Shown: positions 1 to 7,347, counted from the first letter of the stretch. The stretch: 9,935 nt of DNA from an uncultured Oribacterium sp. (GCA_900772695.1 CAAGRO010000002.1:1-9935); one strand, 5' to 3'. The notes: generated by a model from the letters alone, not told the origin. Made by a program: numbers and translations.

Positions 1-14
1 ATCATCAGTAGCAC

Positions 15-31
15 GGGAGTTATCCACACTC
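15..31. repeat. Hairpin with a DnaA-box sequence in its loop
   Basis: GGGAG...CTCCC brackets TTATCCACA (20-28), which is a perfect match to the DnaA box consensus. The arms can be read as GGGAGT/ACTCCC with a seven-base loop. No T run follows on either strand, so it is not a typical terminator. It lies at the window edge in a gene-free stretch, and one isolated box is weak evidence for DnaA binding. Confidence 0.35.
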
Positions 32-58
32 CCATAATCATGGATATCAGTTCATTAT

Positions 59-75
59 AAAAATCTTAGATTTTT
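59..75. repeat. AT-rich inverted repeat downstream of the HD gene
   Basis: AAAAATCT and AGATTTTT flank a single T, giving an eight-base inverted repeat about 28 bases after the HD gene stop. Either strand would end in a T run, so a weak bidirectional terminator is possible. The stem has only one G-C pair per arm and almost no loop, so this is uncertain. Confidence 0.35.
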
Positions 76-102
76 GTCTTGAAAACTGACCCATTATATA
101 TC

Positions 103-777
103 TCACAGCAACGTCTGCTCGTTAATGATGAGATGGAAATCCATCCCGAGGAAATTCGCCGCCTTCTTGCACAGCAGCATCCGTTCCATGAAAATCTCGA
201 AGTACTCGCCGATCTCGCCATAGTGCGTGTCGATGCTCAGCTTCAGCTTGATCGCACTCTGCTCCTTGTTGATCTTCAGCTTCGAGTCCGTCACCGAGTA
301 GTTCACCCGGTCATGGATGTCGAACTTATGCTCATCCGGCTCCTGCACACGACTCCGCCGCACATCCGACTTGTCCGCTAGGATCAGCGCCGCCGCGATC
401 GCACTCACGGGCTGTCCGTTACCCTCATCGTGGTTGCCGATCGCACAGATGATCGGGGCAATGTCTTCGGCAGCTACGTTCATGCGGTTCAGGATGTTAA
501 ACGCCATCAGCGCACCAGACTGCGAGTGATCCACCCGGTTGACAATGTTTCCGAGGTCATGCATCCACGCCGCGGTCAGCGCCAGATCCACCGTATGCTC
601 ATCGAAGCCCAGCTTCTCCAGAATATACGCCGTCCGCTCACACACCACGCCCACATGCGCGAAGCTGTGCTCCGTGAAATGCAGCGCCTTCATCGACTTG
701 TTCTGCTCCCCGATGTAAGCCATCACATCGTGATCCGCCTTCACCTGGGAAAATAAAGGAAAATTTGTTGTGTCCAT
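103..777 (-). CDS. HD-domain metal-dependent phosphohydrolase
   Basis: The 224-residue product (from MDTTNFPLF) shows the HD-superfamily signature: an early His in TEHSFAH (His37/His41), the HD pair in AAWMHDLGN (His73-Asp74), RVDHSQSG (His84), a second GNHDEGN (His116-Asp117), and a late Asp in LADKSDVRR (Asp135). These residues would bind divalent metal and hydrolyse a phosphate ester in the cytoplasm; the substrate cannot be read from the sequence. There is no GYP motif, so this is not an HD-GYP cyclic-di-GMP phosphodiesterase. The C-terminal 90 residues (about 135-224) form an alpha/beta extension. The start at 777 was chosen over 789 because GGAG (784-787) lies six bases upstream of it and nothing suitable precedes 789. 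It follows the giant pilin stop by 67 bases with no terminator visible between, so read-through is possible. Its GC-rich composition contrasts with the AT-rich 3' half of the pilin gene. A functional link to the pilus is not shown. Confidence 0.85.
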   Translation of the reverse strand: MDTTNFPLFSQVKADHDVMAYIGEQNKSMKALHFTEHSFAHVGVVCERTAYILEKLGFDEHTVDLALTAAWMHDLGNIVNRVDHSQSGALMAFNILNRMNVAAEDIAPIICAIGNHDEGNGQPVSAIAAALILADKSDVRRSRVQEPDEHKFDIHDRVNYSVTDSKLKINKEQSAIKLKLSIDTHYGEIGEYFEIFMERMLLCKKAANFLGMDFHLIINEQTLL

Positions 778-783
778 AGTAGT

Positions 784-787
784 CTCC
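784..787 (-). promoter_or_regulatory. Ribosome binding site that decides the HD protein start
   Basis: GGAG on the minus strand is six bases before the ATG at 777. It overlaps the alternative ATG at 789, which itself has no upstream site. Confidence 0.6.
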
Positions 788-844
788 ATAATATGCAGTA
801 TTCACTTATTTTTCATCGAGCGTCTTACTATTTAATAGCTCACA

Positions 845-3800
845 TCATTCAACACGTTCAAATGTAACTTTATGAGCTTCCTTATCTATAATAGCTCTAT
901 AAATGATATTTTCATTAATAGTATCGTCACCACCCTTGAAATAGAGAGTTGTACTCTGAAGTTTTTCGAAATCTATCTTAGTAAATCTAAAGAAATAATA
1001 AGTTTTTCCTTCTAAAGCAAATGACGAACACTCCACATTGTTATTACTTCCCTCAGGACTCAACATTGTATACCCATCATTTTTAGCACTCGAATCATGT
1101 AAAGAATATGAATACCAGAACTTTTTATTAGCATCTTCTCTATTTGGAGTTTCACAGATGATGCCAAATCCATCTGCTTCAAAATTGCCCCTTGGATTAT
1201 ATAACGTCGTTGTAAGTGACGTATCATAACCAGTAAGAGTGAACTCTCCCTCTGTTTTATCCGAGTTAAGTTGATTTGCATGATAATACACGATTCTTCC
1301 ATTCAACTGCTTATTTGGCAGTGGCCAGTCGCCATAATATGTGATTGGGTCATTTTCGTTCTCACCACTCTTCGTCCAGTTCTTATACGGATATTGTTGG
1401 TTATCCAATGTATCATCATAGTTTGTTGTATTAGCAGTAGATGTCAAATCAGATGATTCCGCCATGCCAAGAATTTCGCCTGCATTCGTAATCTTTGTAA
1501 TCTTGCTGTCCTTATTATTACCAACTGGATTAATCGACGATAAATTAAATGCATTTAGATAGAACACACTTGTACACTCCGGTTCTGCTTGCGATATCTG
1601 ACCGATAAAACCACCTATTTTTTTCGTTGCACCAGAATCATTAGACGCACTGAAAACTTTCCCCATCGAATAGCAATGATCCAATCTCATATTATTCCAG
1701 TATAGATTGATATTTCCAATGCGTCCGATAAATCCACCTACCGACCCACTCTTTGTTTTTACAGAACCAGTGCTAAAGCAATAATTGGCCTTCAGATTCG
1801 GATCATTACCGATTGAACCAATCAACCCACCGGCATTTTCTCCACCACTAATATTCGCCTCATAGACTTTTTCATTTCCTGTGTCAGCATTCAATGTGTA
1901 AGTACCGTAAGCACCAGCTACAGTTCTTCCACCATAATAAGACTTTTCAATAAGGGTAGCCGTATTGCCTGGCATTGTGCCAATAAGACCACCGGCATTG
2001 CCTTCCGATGATTCTATGAATGCAGAGACCGCAGAATTACTCACATCTAATTGGGAAGTATAACTACCAATCAATCCACCGGCATCTTGTTCTGCAAAAA
2101 TAGCAGCGTTTATGCCAATTACCTTCGCATTTTCGATTCTTACGGTGCTTGTAGCATTTGCAATTAATCCACCTGCGCCACTCTTTCCAGCAATACACAA
2201 GGAGTCAGTGGTAATATTATTTAAAGTAGTAGTTGCTTTAGAAACGCCAATAATACCTCCGGCATAGCCTTCGCTCGAAGCGATGATAGCGTTCACTGGA
2301 GCGTTTTTGCTAATTACCTTTGCATTTTCGATTTTTACGGTGCTTTCAGCTCTGGCAATTAATCCACCTGCACCACTCTTTCCAGCAATACTCAAAGAAT
2401 CCGACTCAATGTTAGTCAAAGTTGCTGCAGCTCCCGAAACACCAATAATACCACCAGCAAAACCTTCACTTGAAGCGATTATAGCGTTCCCTGGTGTTAA
2501 ATCTCCAAACTCGACATCGCAGGCAGCATAACCGATAATACCACCTGCTGATTTCACAGCATTGATATTTGCAGTGTACGGTTTCTGCGTAAGACTGTTT
2601 TTTTGTTCTTTTATGTCCGCTCCATAATAATGGCAATTCGTAATGGCAGGCTTTGCGCCCAAACCAGCAAGATATCCAAAGAATCCTCCAGCACCACCTT
2701 TATCCTCCGTACTATCCGATGTCACAAAAGCCGTAACATTAACTGTATCAAGGGTCAAACTACCGCAACCCTCCATATAACCTATTAATCCACCGGCATT
2801 CATTGCAGCAATAACTTCCGTATTCTGGCTTGCTACGGACACATTCCTCATAGTAAAGCTACTATTCTTCGAATACCCGACCAGGCCACCTGCATGATTT
2901 CCGTCATTTCCATTTATTTCCTTTGAAATAACAGTAATGTTACCAATGTCTGAATTCGTTATCTGGGCCTCTGTTTCAAGGCGGCCAATTAATCCTCCAC
3001 TTTCTGCTTTTCCTTGAACTGTTGTCTTTCCTGTAATATGGACATTATCAATAACTGTCTTTCCTTGTGCATAGCCAATCAGTACACCAGCTTTGGAATT
3101 TTGAGATGTAATTGAAGCATTCTCCATCGTGAGATTTTTGATTGTCAGCTCATTTCCACGTTGTGCAAACAATCCAGCAACCGTATCTCCAGTTTCATTT
3201 ACCTTCAATCCACTGATTTTATAATTTTGACCGTCATAATACTTAAGTGCATCATTAAAACCAAGCGACTTAAAGCAAGAATCTGTCGTTATTTGTGTAT
3301 CTCTATTCCAAATGCTGATTTCAGAATTTGGTTCCTCGTGAAGTTCTTGTTGGATGCTCATGGTATAGGAATCTTCGTGTACATCTCCTGTCCAATAAAT
3401 ATTATCTGTTTGAACTGCACCCGTGATATTGATTTTAAAACTATTATTATAATACGAAACCAGTGGCGTTAAATTCTGTAAGTGTCTCGAATTGTCTATC
3501 TGAGCATAAAATTCTCCATTAGAAACCTGAATCAAGCCAACCCCATCTGAATATGGGGCTGTTCCTGATCCTGCTGTAGGACAGTATTCTTTAATAGCTT
3601 TTATCTTCTGTACGTTATGCTCATCTACCTCAGCTGTATCCGAATTTTCTACGTATCCAAACAAACTATTTGTACGCATCTGATTTTCATCTTTAAAATC
3701 CGCTTCATATCTAACAGAATTATCAGTTACTCGTTTTTCAGCAGGTGCAACATTTACTGTTATATCTTCACCTGGCCATAGCCTTTCTGCACATACACTT

Positions 3801-6409
3801 AAGAAATTACCATTTTTCCTGGTAATATCATCTAAATAGAACTGTACAGCCTGAGTCCCATCAATTGTTATACACTCTGCTGTTTCAGAAATATCCTTAA
3901 GATTCCAGTTTGAATACTCTCTCTTAACGGTCACCGCGTTATCAGGCTTTACTTCAACATTAAAATAGATAACCTCTTTACTGCTTTCACCATATACCTT
4001 AATCTTATAAATCAATGGCTGAGCAATAGAGGCAAGTCCAGTATTAATGCGTACAATCAGTCGATTTCCATTATCAATTTCGAAGTCTGATTTTTTATTC
4101 TTTTTCGTAATAACCCAGTCGCCGACATGCTCTTTGATAAACCATGGCAGGTCAGTATCCTTTACGCTCGTATCCGCTTCACACAGGTTCCGCACGGTGC
4201 CCAGTGGATAGCTGGTTTTATCCATCTTGTGCTCTGTTTCGGAATCCTTAAGTATCAGCTTCCGATCATACGGAGTGGCCTGGCGGCGCACCTGTCCCGT
4301 CTGGATTTCTGATTTTGCCGTCTCGTCTGTGGATGCATCGGTGCCGTTGTGTGGTCCGATCGAATAGTAATTCTTCTTTCCATCCGCAGTCGGCTGTATA
4401 TTCGGAGTACCGCTTCCTGCGAAGGAATTTGAATTTGCATCCCCAGAAGATGCATACGCCGATGCCGTGGAATATACGGCATTCATAGTGACCTTATCTG
4501 TAGTTACGCCAATAAAGCCACCGGCATAGCCGCTCGCCTGTACATTATATCGTCCTGCGCTTTGATTTTTCGGCGCGTTATTTTCCATTTCGGTATCGTA
4601 CACGCCATCCTTCGTATGTCCACCGGCATAGCTCTGTACGATCGAACCATTCGCCGCATCACTCACACTTCCGATGAGGCCACCGGCGGCACTTCCGCCC
4701 TTCACATAAACGGCAGCTGCCGAGTTCTTGACGTTGAGCGTTCCGCTGCTCACGAGGCCGATGAGACCGCCGGCGAAACCATTGTCAGTGGTTGCCACAA
4801 CCTCCACTTTCGAGTCATTGTCCGCATTATAGTTCTCTTCATGGTAATATGCAAGGACGCCATCCACGGTCAGATCCGCGTTTGTCTTGCCGAGAAGCAT
4901 ACCTGCATTCGCAGATGTACTTGTCTTTGGAATTTTATCATTGCGAAGCACGAGGTTCTTCACAGACAGCGACTTCGTCACCGTGCCGAAGATACCCGCA
5001 TTGGCTTCAACATTATCCTTATGATACCCGGCAATCGTCAGATCATATATCTCATGACTGCCGCCATCATAGCTCAGTGGATAGTCCACATTTGCAGCGA
5101 TGTATGTGCTGGCAAATGTTCCTGAGCCATAAATGTGTTGACCATCACGCAGTCCGTCAAATGAGAACATCGTGATGTCGTTTTTCTGTTCTGCAGTGAT
5201 GTTCACCACCTTAAAGCTGTTGCTCGTCTTATCTTTTCTGAGCGCAGCTGTAAAGCCCGAGACATTGGCACCGAGGTTCTCGAGATGACGCAGATTTTTG
5301 ATATAGACCTTTGTGTCGCCGGTAGAGTTCGTCGTTTCATTTACATCATCAAACAGACTGCTGACGGTATATTTCGCAGATTCTTTCGGTGTAGCCAGTG
5401 CCGATGTAGAGCTTGCGATCGCGCTGATGATGATATTTTCGCCAGGGATAAAATCGCTTCCTGTTACATCCGTCGTGAATCTACTCTCTTTAATGAGCTG
5501 ACTGAAACGATAGTTTCCGTCACCTGTGATGTCATCGAGCGTCACATCAAACGTTCCGTTTGTGTACCCGTCGCCAGTGCCAGCATTCCGATTCAGAAGT
5601 CTTCTTGCGGTCGTTCCACTCTGCTCACCTGTGATGACCAGTGTGATATTATCTGTATTTTTCGCTTCACGCACGAGTACATGCAGTTTATTCTCGTTCT
5701 TCACTTCCAGCTTCGGTGCTTCGAGTGTTTCGGTCGGTATGGCCGCGCTGCCTGCGGTGCCGGTGTAGCAGCCGACGATGGCGGTGACATCACCATTCTG
5801 ATAGCTCTTGCGTTTCGATTTGTCATTGTAGATGTCATTGATTTTCGCAACGTCTTCATCGCCGAAATTGATCACCGCTGCATTTCCGAAGGAGGCATTG
5901 CCCGCGCCGGAATAGAGGACGGCGACGACAGAGGCGGATTTCAACTCATAAACGATGGCATAGTTTCCGCTGACGGAGACGGTTTCATCGAGGGCACCGA
6001 ACGGCAGCATCATCTGGAGGATCGCATCACTGCCCGATGGCGTGCAGCTCTCGATGCCGCTGTTTACATTGTGGATCACATAATAGTAGTCACCGCTGGT
6101 ATTGCCCGCATAGGCAGAGACAGAGCTCGAATCCAGCTTCGTGCCAATCGTCGAGGCCGTCGTACCGGTCGCACTTTCCGAGAGGCGGTCGAGGTCACCG
6201 GAGGCCTTCGCGACGCTGAGGTGATTCTGCGCGGCGATGAAGATTTCCTTCGCGGTGCCGTCCATCTCCATCAGGCGGAGATTCTTCTGGTACTGCCCCA
6301 CCGAAACGAAAGTGACACCCGCGAGGATGAGGATGATCGCGACGGTGACCAGCACCTCCGCCAGCGTAAAGCCTTTTCTGTTGAGTCTATTCTTTATTGC
6401 ATTTGTCAT
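845..6409 (-). CDS. Giant modular type IV prepilin / putative pilus-borne GLUG-repeat adhesin
   Basis: The product has about 1,854 residues. The leader MTNAIKNRLNRKG is followed by FTLAEVLVTVAIILILAGV, a textbook prepilin site (G13|F14, Glu at +5). A pilin-like head runs to about residue 228, with Cys122 and Cys214 as a possible disulfide. A beta-rich linker follows to about 340. Module 1 begins with NLRHLENL (R374) and has five GLUG-like motifs (AGGLIG type) at about 473-630. A beta-rich spacer spans about 680-960. Module 2 begins with NSRHLQNL (R975) and has about 16 motifs at about 1080-1600, including a tandem 65-residue repeat. A C-terminal domain spans about 1700-1854. There is no LPxTG motif, so retention would be through assembly into the pilus. 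The known parallel is the modular pilins of Streptococcus sanguinis, in which a pilin head carries a large adhesive module. In-frame ATGs at 6466 and 6424 are alternative starts; 6409 gives a normal leader but only a weak GGA site ten bases upstream. The adhesin role and ligand are inferred. Confidence 0.82.
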   Translation of the reverse strand: MTNAIKNRLNRKGFTLAEVLVTVAIILILAGVTFVSVGQYQKNLRLMEMDGTAKEIFIAAQNHLSVAKASGDLDRLSESATGTTASTIGTKLDSSSVSAYAGNTSGDYYYVIHNVNSGIESCTPSGSDAILQMMLPFGALDETVSVSGNYAIVYELKSASVVAVLYSGAGNASFGNAAVINFGDEDVAKINDIYNDKSKRKSYQNGDVTAIVGCYTGTAGSAAIPTETLEAPKLEVKNENKLHVLVREAKNTDNITLVITGEQSGTTARRLLNRNAGTGDGYTNGTFDVTLDDITGDGNYRFSQLIKESRFTTDVTGSDFIPGENIIISAIASSTSALATPKESAKYTVSSLFDDVNETTNSTGDTKVYIKNLRHLENLGANVSGFTAALRKDKTSNSFKVVNITAEQKNDITMFSFDGLRDGQHIYGSGTFASTYIAANVDYPLSYDGGSHEIYDLTIAGYHKDNVEANAGIFGTVTKSLSVKNLVLRNDKIPKTSTSANAGMLLGKTNADLTVDGVLAYYHEENYNADNDSKVEVVATTDNGFAGGLIGLVSSGTLNVKNSAAAVYVKGGSAAGGLIGSVSDAANGSIVQSYAGGHTKDGVYDTEMENNAPKNQSAGRYNVQASGYAGGFIGVTTDKVTMNAVYSTASAYASSGDANSNSFAGSGTPNIQPTADGKKNYYSIGPHNGTDASTDETAKSEIQTGQVRRQATPYDRKLILKDSETEHKMDKTSYPLGTVRNLCEADTSVKDTDLPWFIKEHVGDWVITKKNKKSDFEIDNGNRLIVRINTGLASIAQPLIYKIKVYGESSKEVIYFNVEVKPDNAVTVKREYSNWNLKDISETAECITIDGTQAVQFYLDDITRKNGNFLSVCAERLWPGEDITVNVAPAEKRVTDNSVRYEADFKDENQMRTNSLFGYVENSDTAEVDEHNVQKIKAIKEYCPTAGSGTAPYSDGVGLIQVSNGEFYAQIDNSRHLQNLTPLVSYYNNSFKINITGAVQTDNIYWTGDVHEDSYTMSIQQELHEEPNSEISIWNRDTQITTDSCFKSLGFNDALKYYDGQNYKISGLKVNETGDTVAGLFAQRGNELTIKNLTMENASITSQNSKAGVLIGYAQGKTVIDNVHITGKTTVQGKAESGGLIGRLETEAQITNSDIGNITVISKEINGNDGNHAGGLVGYSKNSSFTMRNVSVASQNTEVIAAMNAGGLIGYMEGCGSLTLDTVNVTAFVTSDSTEDKGGAGGFFGYLAGLGAKPAITNCHYYGADIKEQKNSLTQKPYTANINAVKSAGGIIGYAACDVEFGDLTPGNAIIASSEGFAGGIIGVSGAAATLTNIESDSLSIAGKSGAGGLIARAESTVKIENAKVISKNAPVNAIIASSEGYAGGIIGVSKATTTLNNITTDSLCIAGKSGAGGLIANATSTVRIENAKVIGINAAIFAEQDAGGLIGSYTSQLDVSNSAVSAFIESSEGNAGGLIGTMPGNTATLIEKSYYGGRTVAGAYGTYTLNADTGNEKVYEANISGGENAGGLIGSIGNDPNLKANYCFSTGSVKTKSGSVGGFIGRIGNINLYWNNMRLDHCYSMGKVFSASNDSGATKKIGGFIGQISQAEPECTSVFYLNAFNLSSINPVGNNKDSKITKITNAGEILGMAESSDLTSTANTTNYDDTLDNQQYPYKNWTKSGENENDPITYYGDWPLPNKQLNGRIVYYHANQLNSDKTEGEFTLTGYDTSLTTTLYNPRGNFEADGFGIICETPNREDANKKFWYSYSLHDSSAKNDGYTMLSPEGSNNNVECSSFALEGKTYYFFRFTKIDFEKLQSTTLYFKGGDDTINENIIYRAIIDKEAHKVTFERVE
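2099..2488 (-). repeat. Tandem 195-base (65-residue) repeat inside the giant pilin
   Basis: Two adjacent units, 2294-2488 and 2099-2293, each encode 65 residues starting NAIIASSEG and containing AGGIIGVS, IAGKSGAGGLIA and IENAKVI. By my alignment they are identical at 50 of 65 residues with no gaps. Each unit holds two GLUG-type turns. The similarity is far higher than between other GLUG copies in this protein, which points to a fairly recent duplication. Confidence 0.85.
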
Positions 6410-6445
6410 AGAAGTCTGTTCCATTCCGTGTTCTATATTGAACGC

Positions 6446-6461
6446 ATCACAGAGATGTGAT
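6446..6461. repeat. Small inverted repeat in the 5' leader of the giant pilin gene
   Basis: ATCACA-4-TGTGAT is a perfect six-base inverted repeat lying between the ATG candidates at 6466 and 6424. It could be an operator or an RNA hairpin near the start of translation. It is short, so chance is possible. Confidence 0.3.
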
Positions 6462-6480
6462 CGCATACGTTTTCCACTTT

Positions 6481-6508
6481 ATTTTAAGTTATTTTCCTCT
6501 AATTACAA
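6481..6508 (-). promoter_or_regulatory. Possible promoter for the giant pilin gene
   Basis: On the minus strand TTGTAA (6503-6508) and TAAAAT (6481-6486) are separated by 16 bases in an AT-rich stretch, just downstream of the terminator and upstream of the giant gene. A transcript starting here would begin too close to the ATG at 6466 to use it well, which favours starts at 6424 or 6409. A GC-containing inverted repeat at 6526-6548 (gcgagatt/aatttcgc) lies just upstream. Weak motif match; the placement is sensible but unproven. Confidence 0.3.
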
Positions 6509-6571
6509 TCAAAAGAAGCCGAAATGCGAGATTTTACCAGAATTTCGCTGATGTTTTACTTCCATAATAAT

Positions 6572-6653
6572 GGATGTTCGATTTCATTCAGACAGCCTGC
6601 ATCGATCGTTTATCGCCATTAGAAAAAGGATGCCCGATTTCACTCAGACATCC
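6572..6653. repeat. Imperfect direct repeat: degenerate second copy of the terminator element
   Basis: Two 26-base copies, 6572-6597 and 6628-6653, match at 22 of 26 positions (ggatg, then cgatttca, then tcagaca, then cc) and are 56 bases apart. The 6628 copy forms the terminator stem. The 6572 copy has mismatches in its stem and is followed on the minus strand by AUUAUU rather than a clean U run, so it looks like a decayed or back-up terminator. Confidence 0.6.
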
Positions 6654-6655
6654 TT
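6623..6655 (-). terminator. Intrinsic terminator after the minor pilin cluster
   Basis: On the minus strand the transcript reads AAGGAUG, UCUGA, loop GUGAAA, UCGGG, CAUCCUU, then a U run. This makes a 12-base-pair stem (two G-U pairs) with a six-base loop. The U run (6623-6627) begins within the last stem pairs. It starts about ten bases after the stop of the PilW-like gene. On the plus strand the inner stem is broken by C-A mismatches, so the structure is directional and matches minus-strand transcription. It separates the small pilin cluster from the giant pilin gene. Confidence 0.8.
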
Positions 6656-6664
6656 CTCTCATAA

Positions 6665-7324
6665 TCATTTACCGTTCACGAGGAGCACCTTGAAGCTGGC
6701 GCGCGCCTGCACGGTATCGGTGCGTGTGTCCTTCGCGGCGAGGTTTGTCACGGCGATGACCTGCGTCGCCGGATCCCAGGTGAATCCGCCATCGCCATCG
6801 AAGCACACGCAGAGGTCGCTGGTGATGGCGCTGTCGCTGAGGAGTGACAGGGTCGAAGTGCTGGTTCCGGTTCCTCCGGAATAGGTCAATGTAAAGCCCC
6901 GGTTCGCAGTACCGCTTCCGGTCGTACCGTTGTCTGCACCATTTGTACCGTCGGCTGCTGCGCTCGGGTCGGTTGTCGCTGTGCCCGATGCGGTACCCGG
7001 ATTCAGTGTGATCGTCTGCTCACCACTGTTCAGGTTCTGGAAAACAATCGTCTGGCTGTTTTCGAAACCCGCTCCTGTCACGGAAGCATTTCCGATGCTC
7101 TGTGGGTCCGCAAATGCGAGCTGATCCTTCATCAGGGTGATGGTGGTGGTCAATGCTGTCTGCGCGTTTGCATGTGCGACGACTTTACGGTACACCCGCT
7201 GTACGGTTGCGGCACCGGTCGTGATGATGATGCCAACGAAGCCCATGATGAGCACCGTAGCGAGCATCTCTGTGAGCGAGAAGCCCTGCCGCTTATTCAG
7301 TTTATGAAGGAGTTTATGCTTCAT
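6665..7324 (-). CDS. PilW/GspJ-like minor prepilin with N-terminal methylation motif
   Basis: The 219-residue product has a canonical type III leader: MKHKLLHKLNKRQG then FSLTEMLATVLIMGFVGIII. Cleavage would fall at G14|F15, with Glu at +5, and the Phe would be N-methylated by a prepilin peptidase. The helix spans about residues 15-38. Residues about 109-142 form a Gly/Ala/Thr/Asp-rich low-complexity segment. The C-terminal part carries a CVC pair (DLCVCFDGDG) and a beta-rich end (VQARASFKVLLVNGK). The longer in-frame ATG at 7348 was rejected because it has no ribosome binding site, whereas the ATG at 7324 has GGAG (7333-7336) eight bases upstream and gives a standard leader. It is the third small prepilin of the cluster, matching the K-I-J order seen in pseudopilin sets. 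A strong terminator follows ten bases after its stop. The J/W role is inferred from order and size. Confidence 0.75.
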   Translation of the reverse strand: MKHKLLHKLNKRQGFSLTEMLATVLIMGFVGIIITTGAATVQRVYRKVVAHANAQTALTTTITLMKDQLAFADPQSIGNASVTGAGFENSQTIVFQNLNSGEQTITLNPGTASGTATTDPSAAADGTNGADNGTTGSGTANRGFTLTYSGGTGTSTSTLSLLSDSAITSDLCVCFDGDGGFTWDPATQVIAVTNLAAKDTRTDTVQARASFKVLLVNGK

Positions 7325-7332
7325 CTGTTCTG

Positions 7333-7337
7333 CTCCA
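7333..7337 (-). promoter_or_regulatory. Ribosome binding site that decides the PilW-like start
   Basis: TGGAG on the minus strand lies eight bases before the ATG at 7324. The alternative ATG at 7348 has no purine-rich site upstream, so this site sets the start. Confidence 0.6.
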
Positions 7338-7347
7338 TCCACTTCCA

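Noticed and set aside
72..92. Resemblance of the cttgaaaactga stretch to the boxA-like motif seen in Firmicute 16S-23S spacers
   Set aside because: No rRNA or tRNA sequence is present nearby, and the stretch runs into the HD gene's 3' end. The match is short and likely coincidental.
103..777. An HD-GYP cyclic-di-GMP phosphodiesterase linked to pilus control
   Set aside because: The GYP motif and the extended HD-GYP motif set are absent; only the general HD metal-binding residues are seen.
828..838. An 11-base palindrome (ctatt-t-aatag) just after the giant pilin stop, considered as a terminator
   Set aside because: The five-base AT-rich arms have no loop and no T run follows, so it would not form a stable terminator.
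1600..3200. Regularly spaced ccaccggc-like motifs on the plus strand, considered as a CRISPR-like or intergenic repeat array
   Set aside because: They are the reverse complement of codons for AGGLIG motifs in a continuous reading frame, with variable spacing and degenerate third bases. They are protein repeats, not a DNA array.
4562..5175. Two overlapping plus-strand frames (187 and 127 residues)
   Set aside because: Both lie wholly antisense to the GLUG block 1 coding sequence, and their translations are His/Cys/Arg-rich with no domain.
5285..6460. A 391-residue plus-strand open frame opposite the 5' part of the giant pilin gene
   Set aside because: It mirrors the GC-rich coding strand, its translation is Arg/Ile/Asp-rich without a recognisable fold, and the minus-strand frame has a clear pilin N-terminus. 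It is an antisense shadow.
6446..6461. A CRP-type operator at the giant pilin leader
   Set aside because: The half-sites are in the opposite arrangement (ATCACA before TGTGAT) with a four-base spacer, unlike the TGTGA-6-TCACA CRP site. Kept only as an unspecified inverted repeat.
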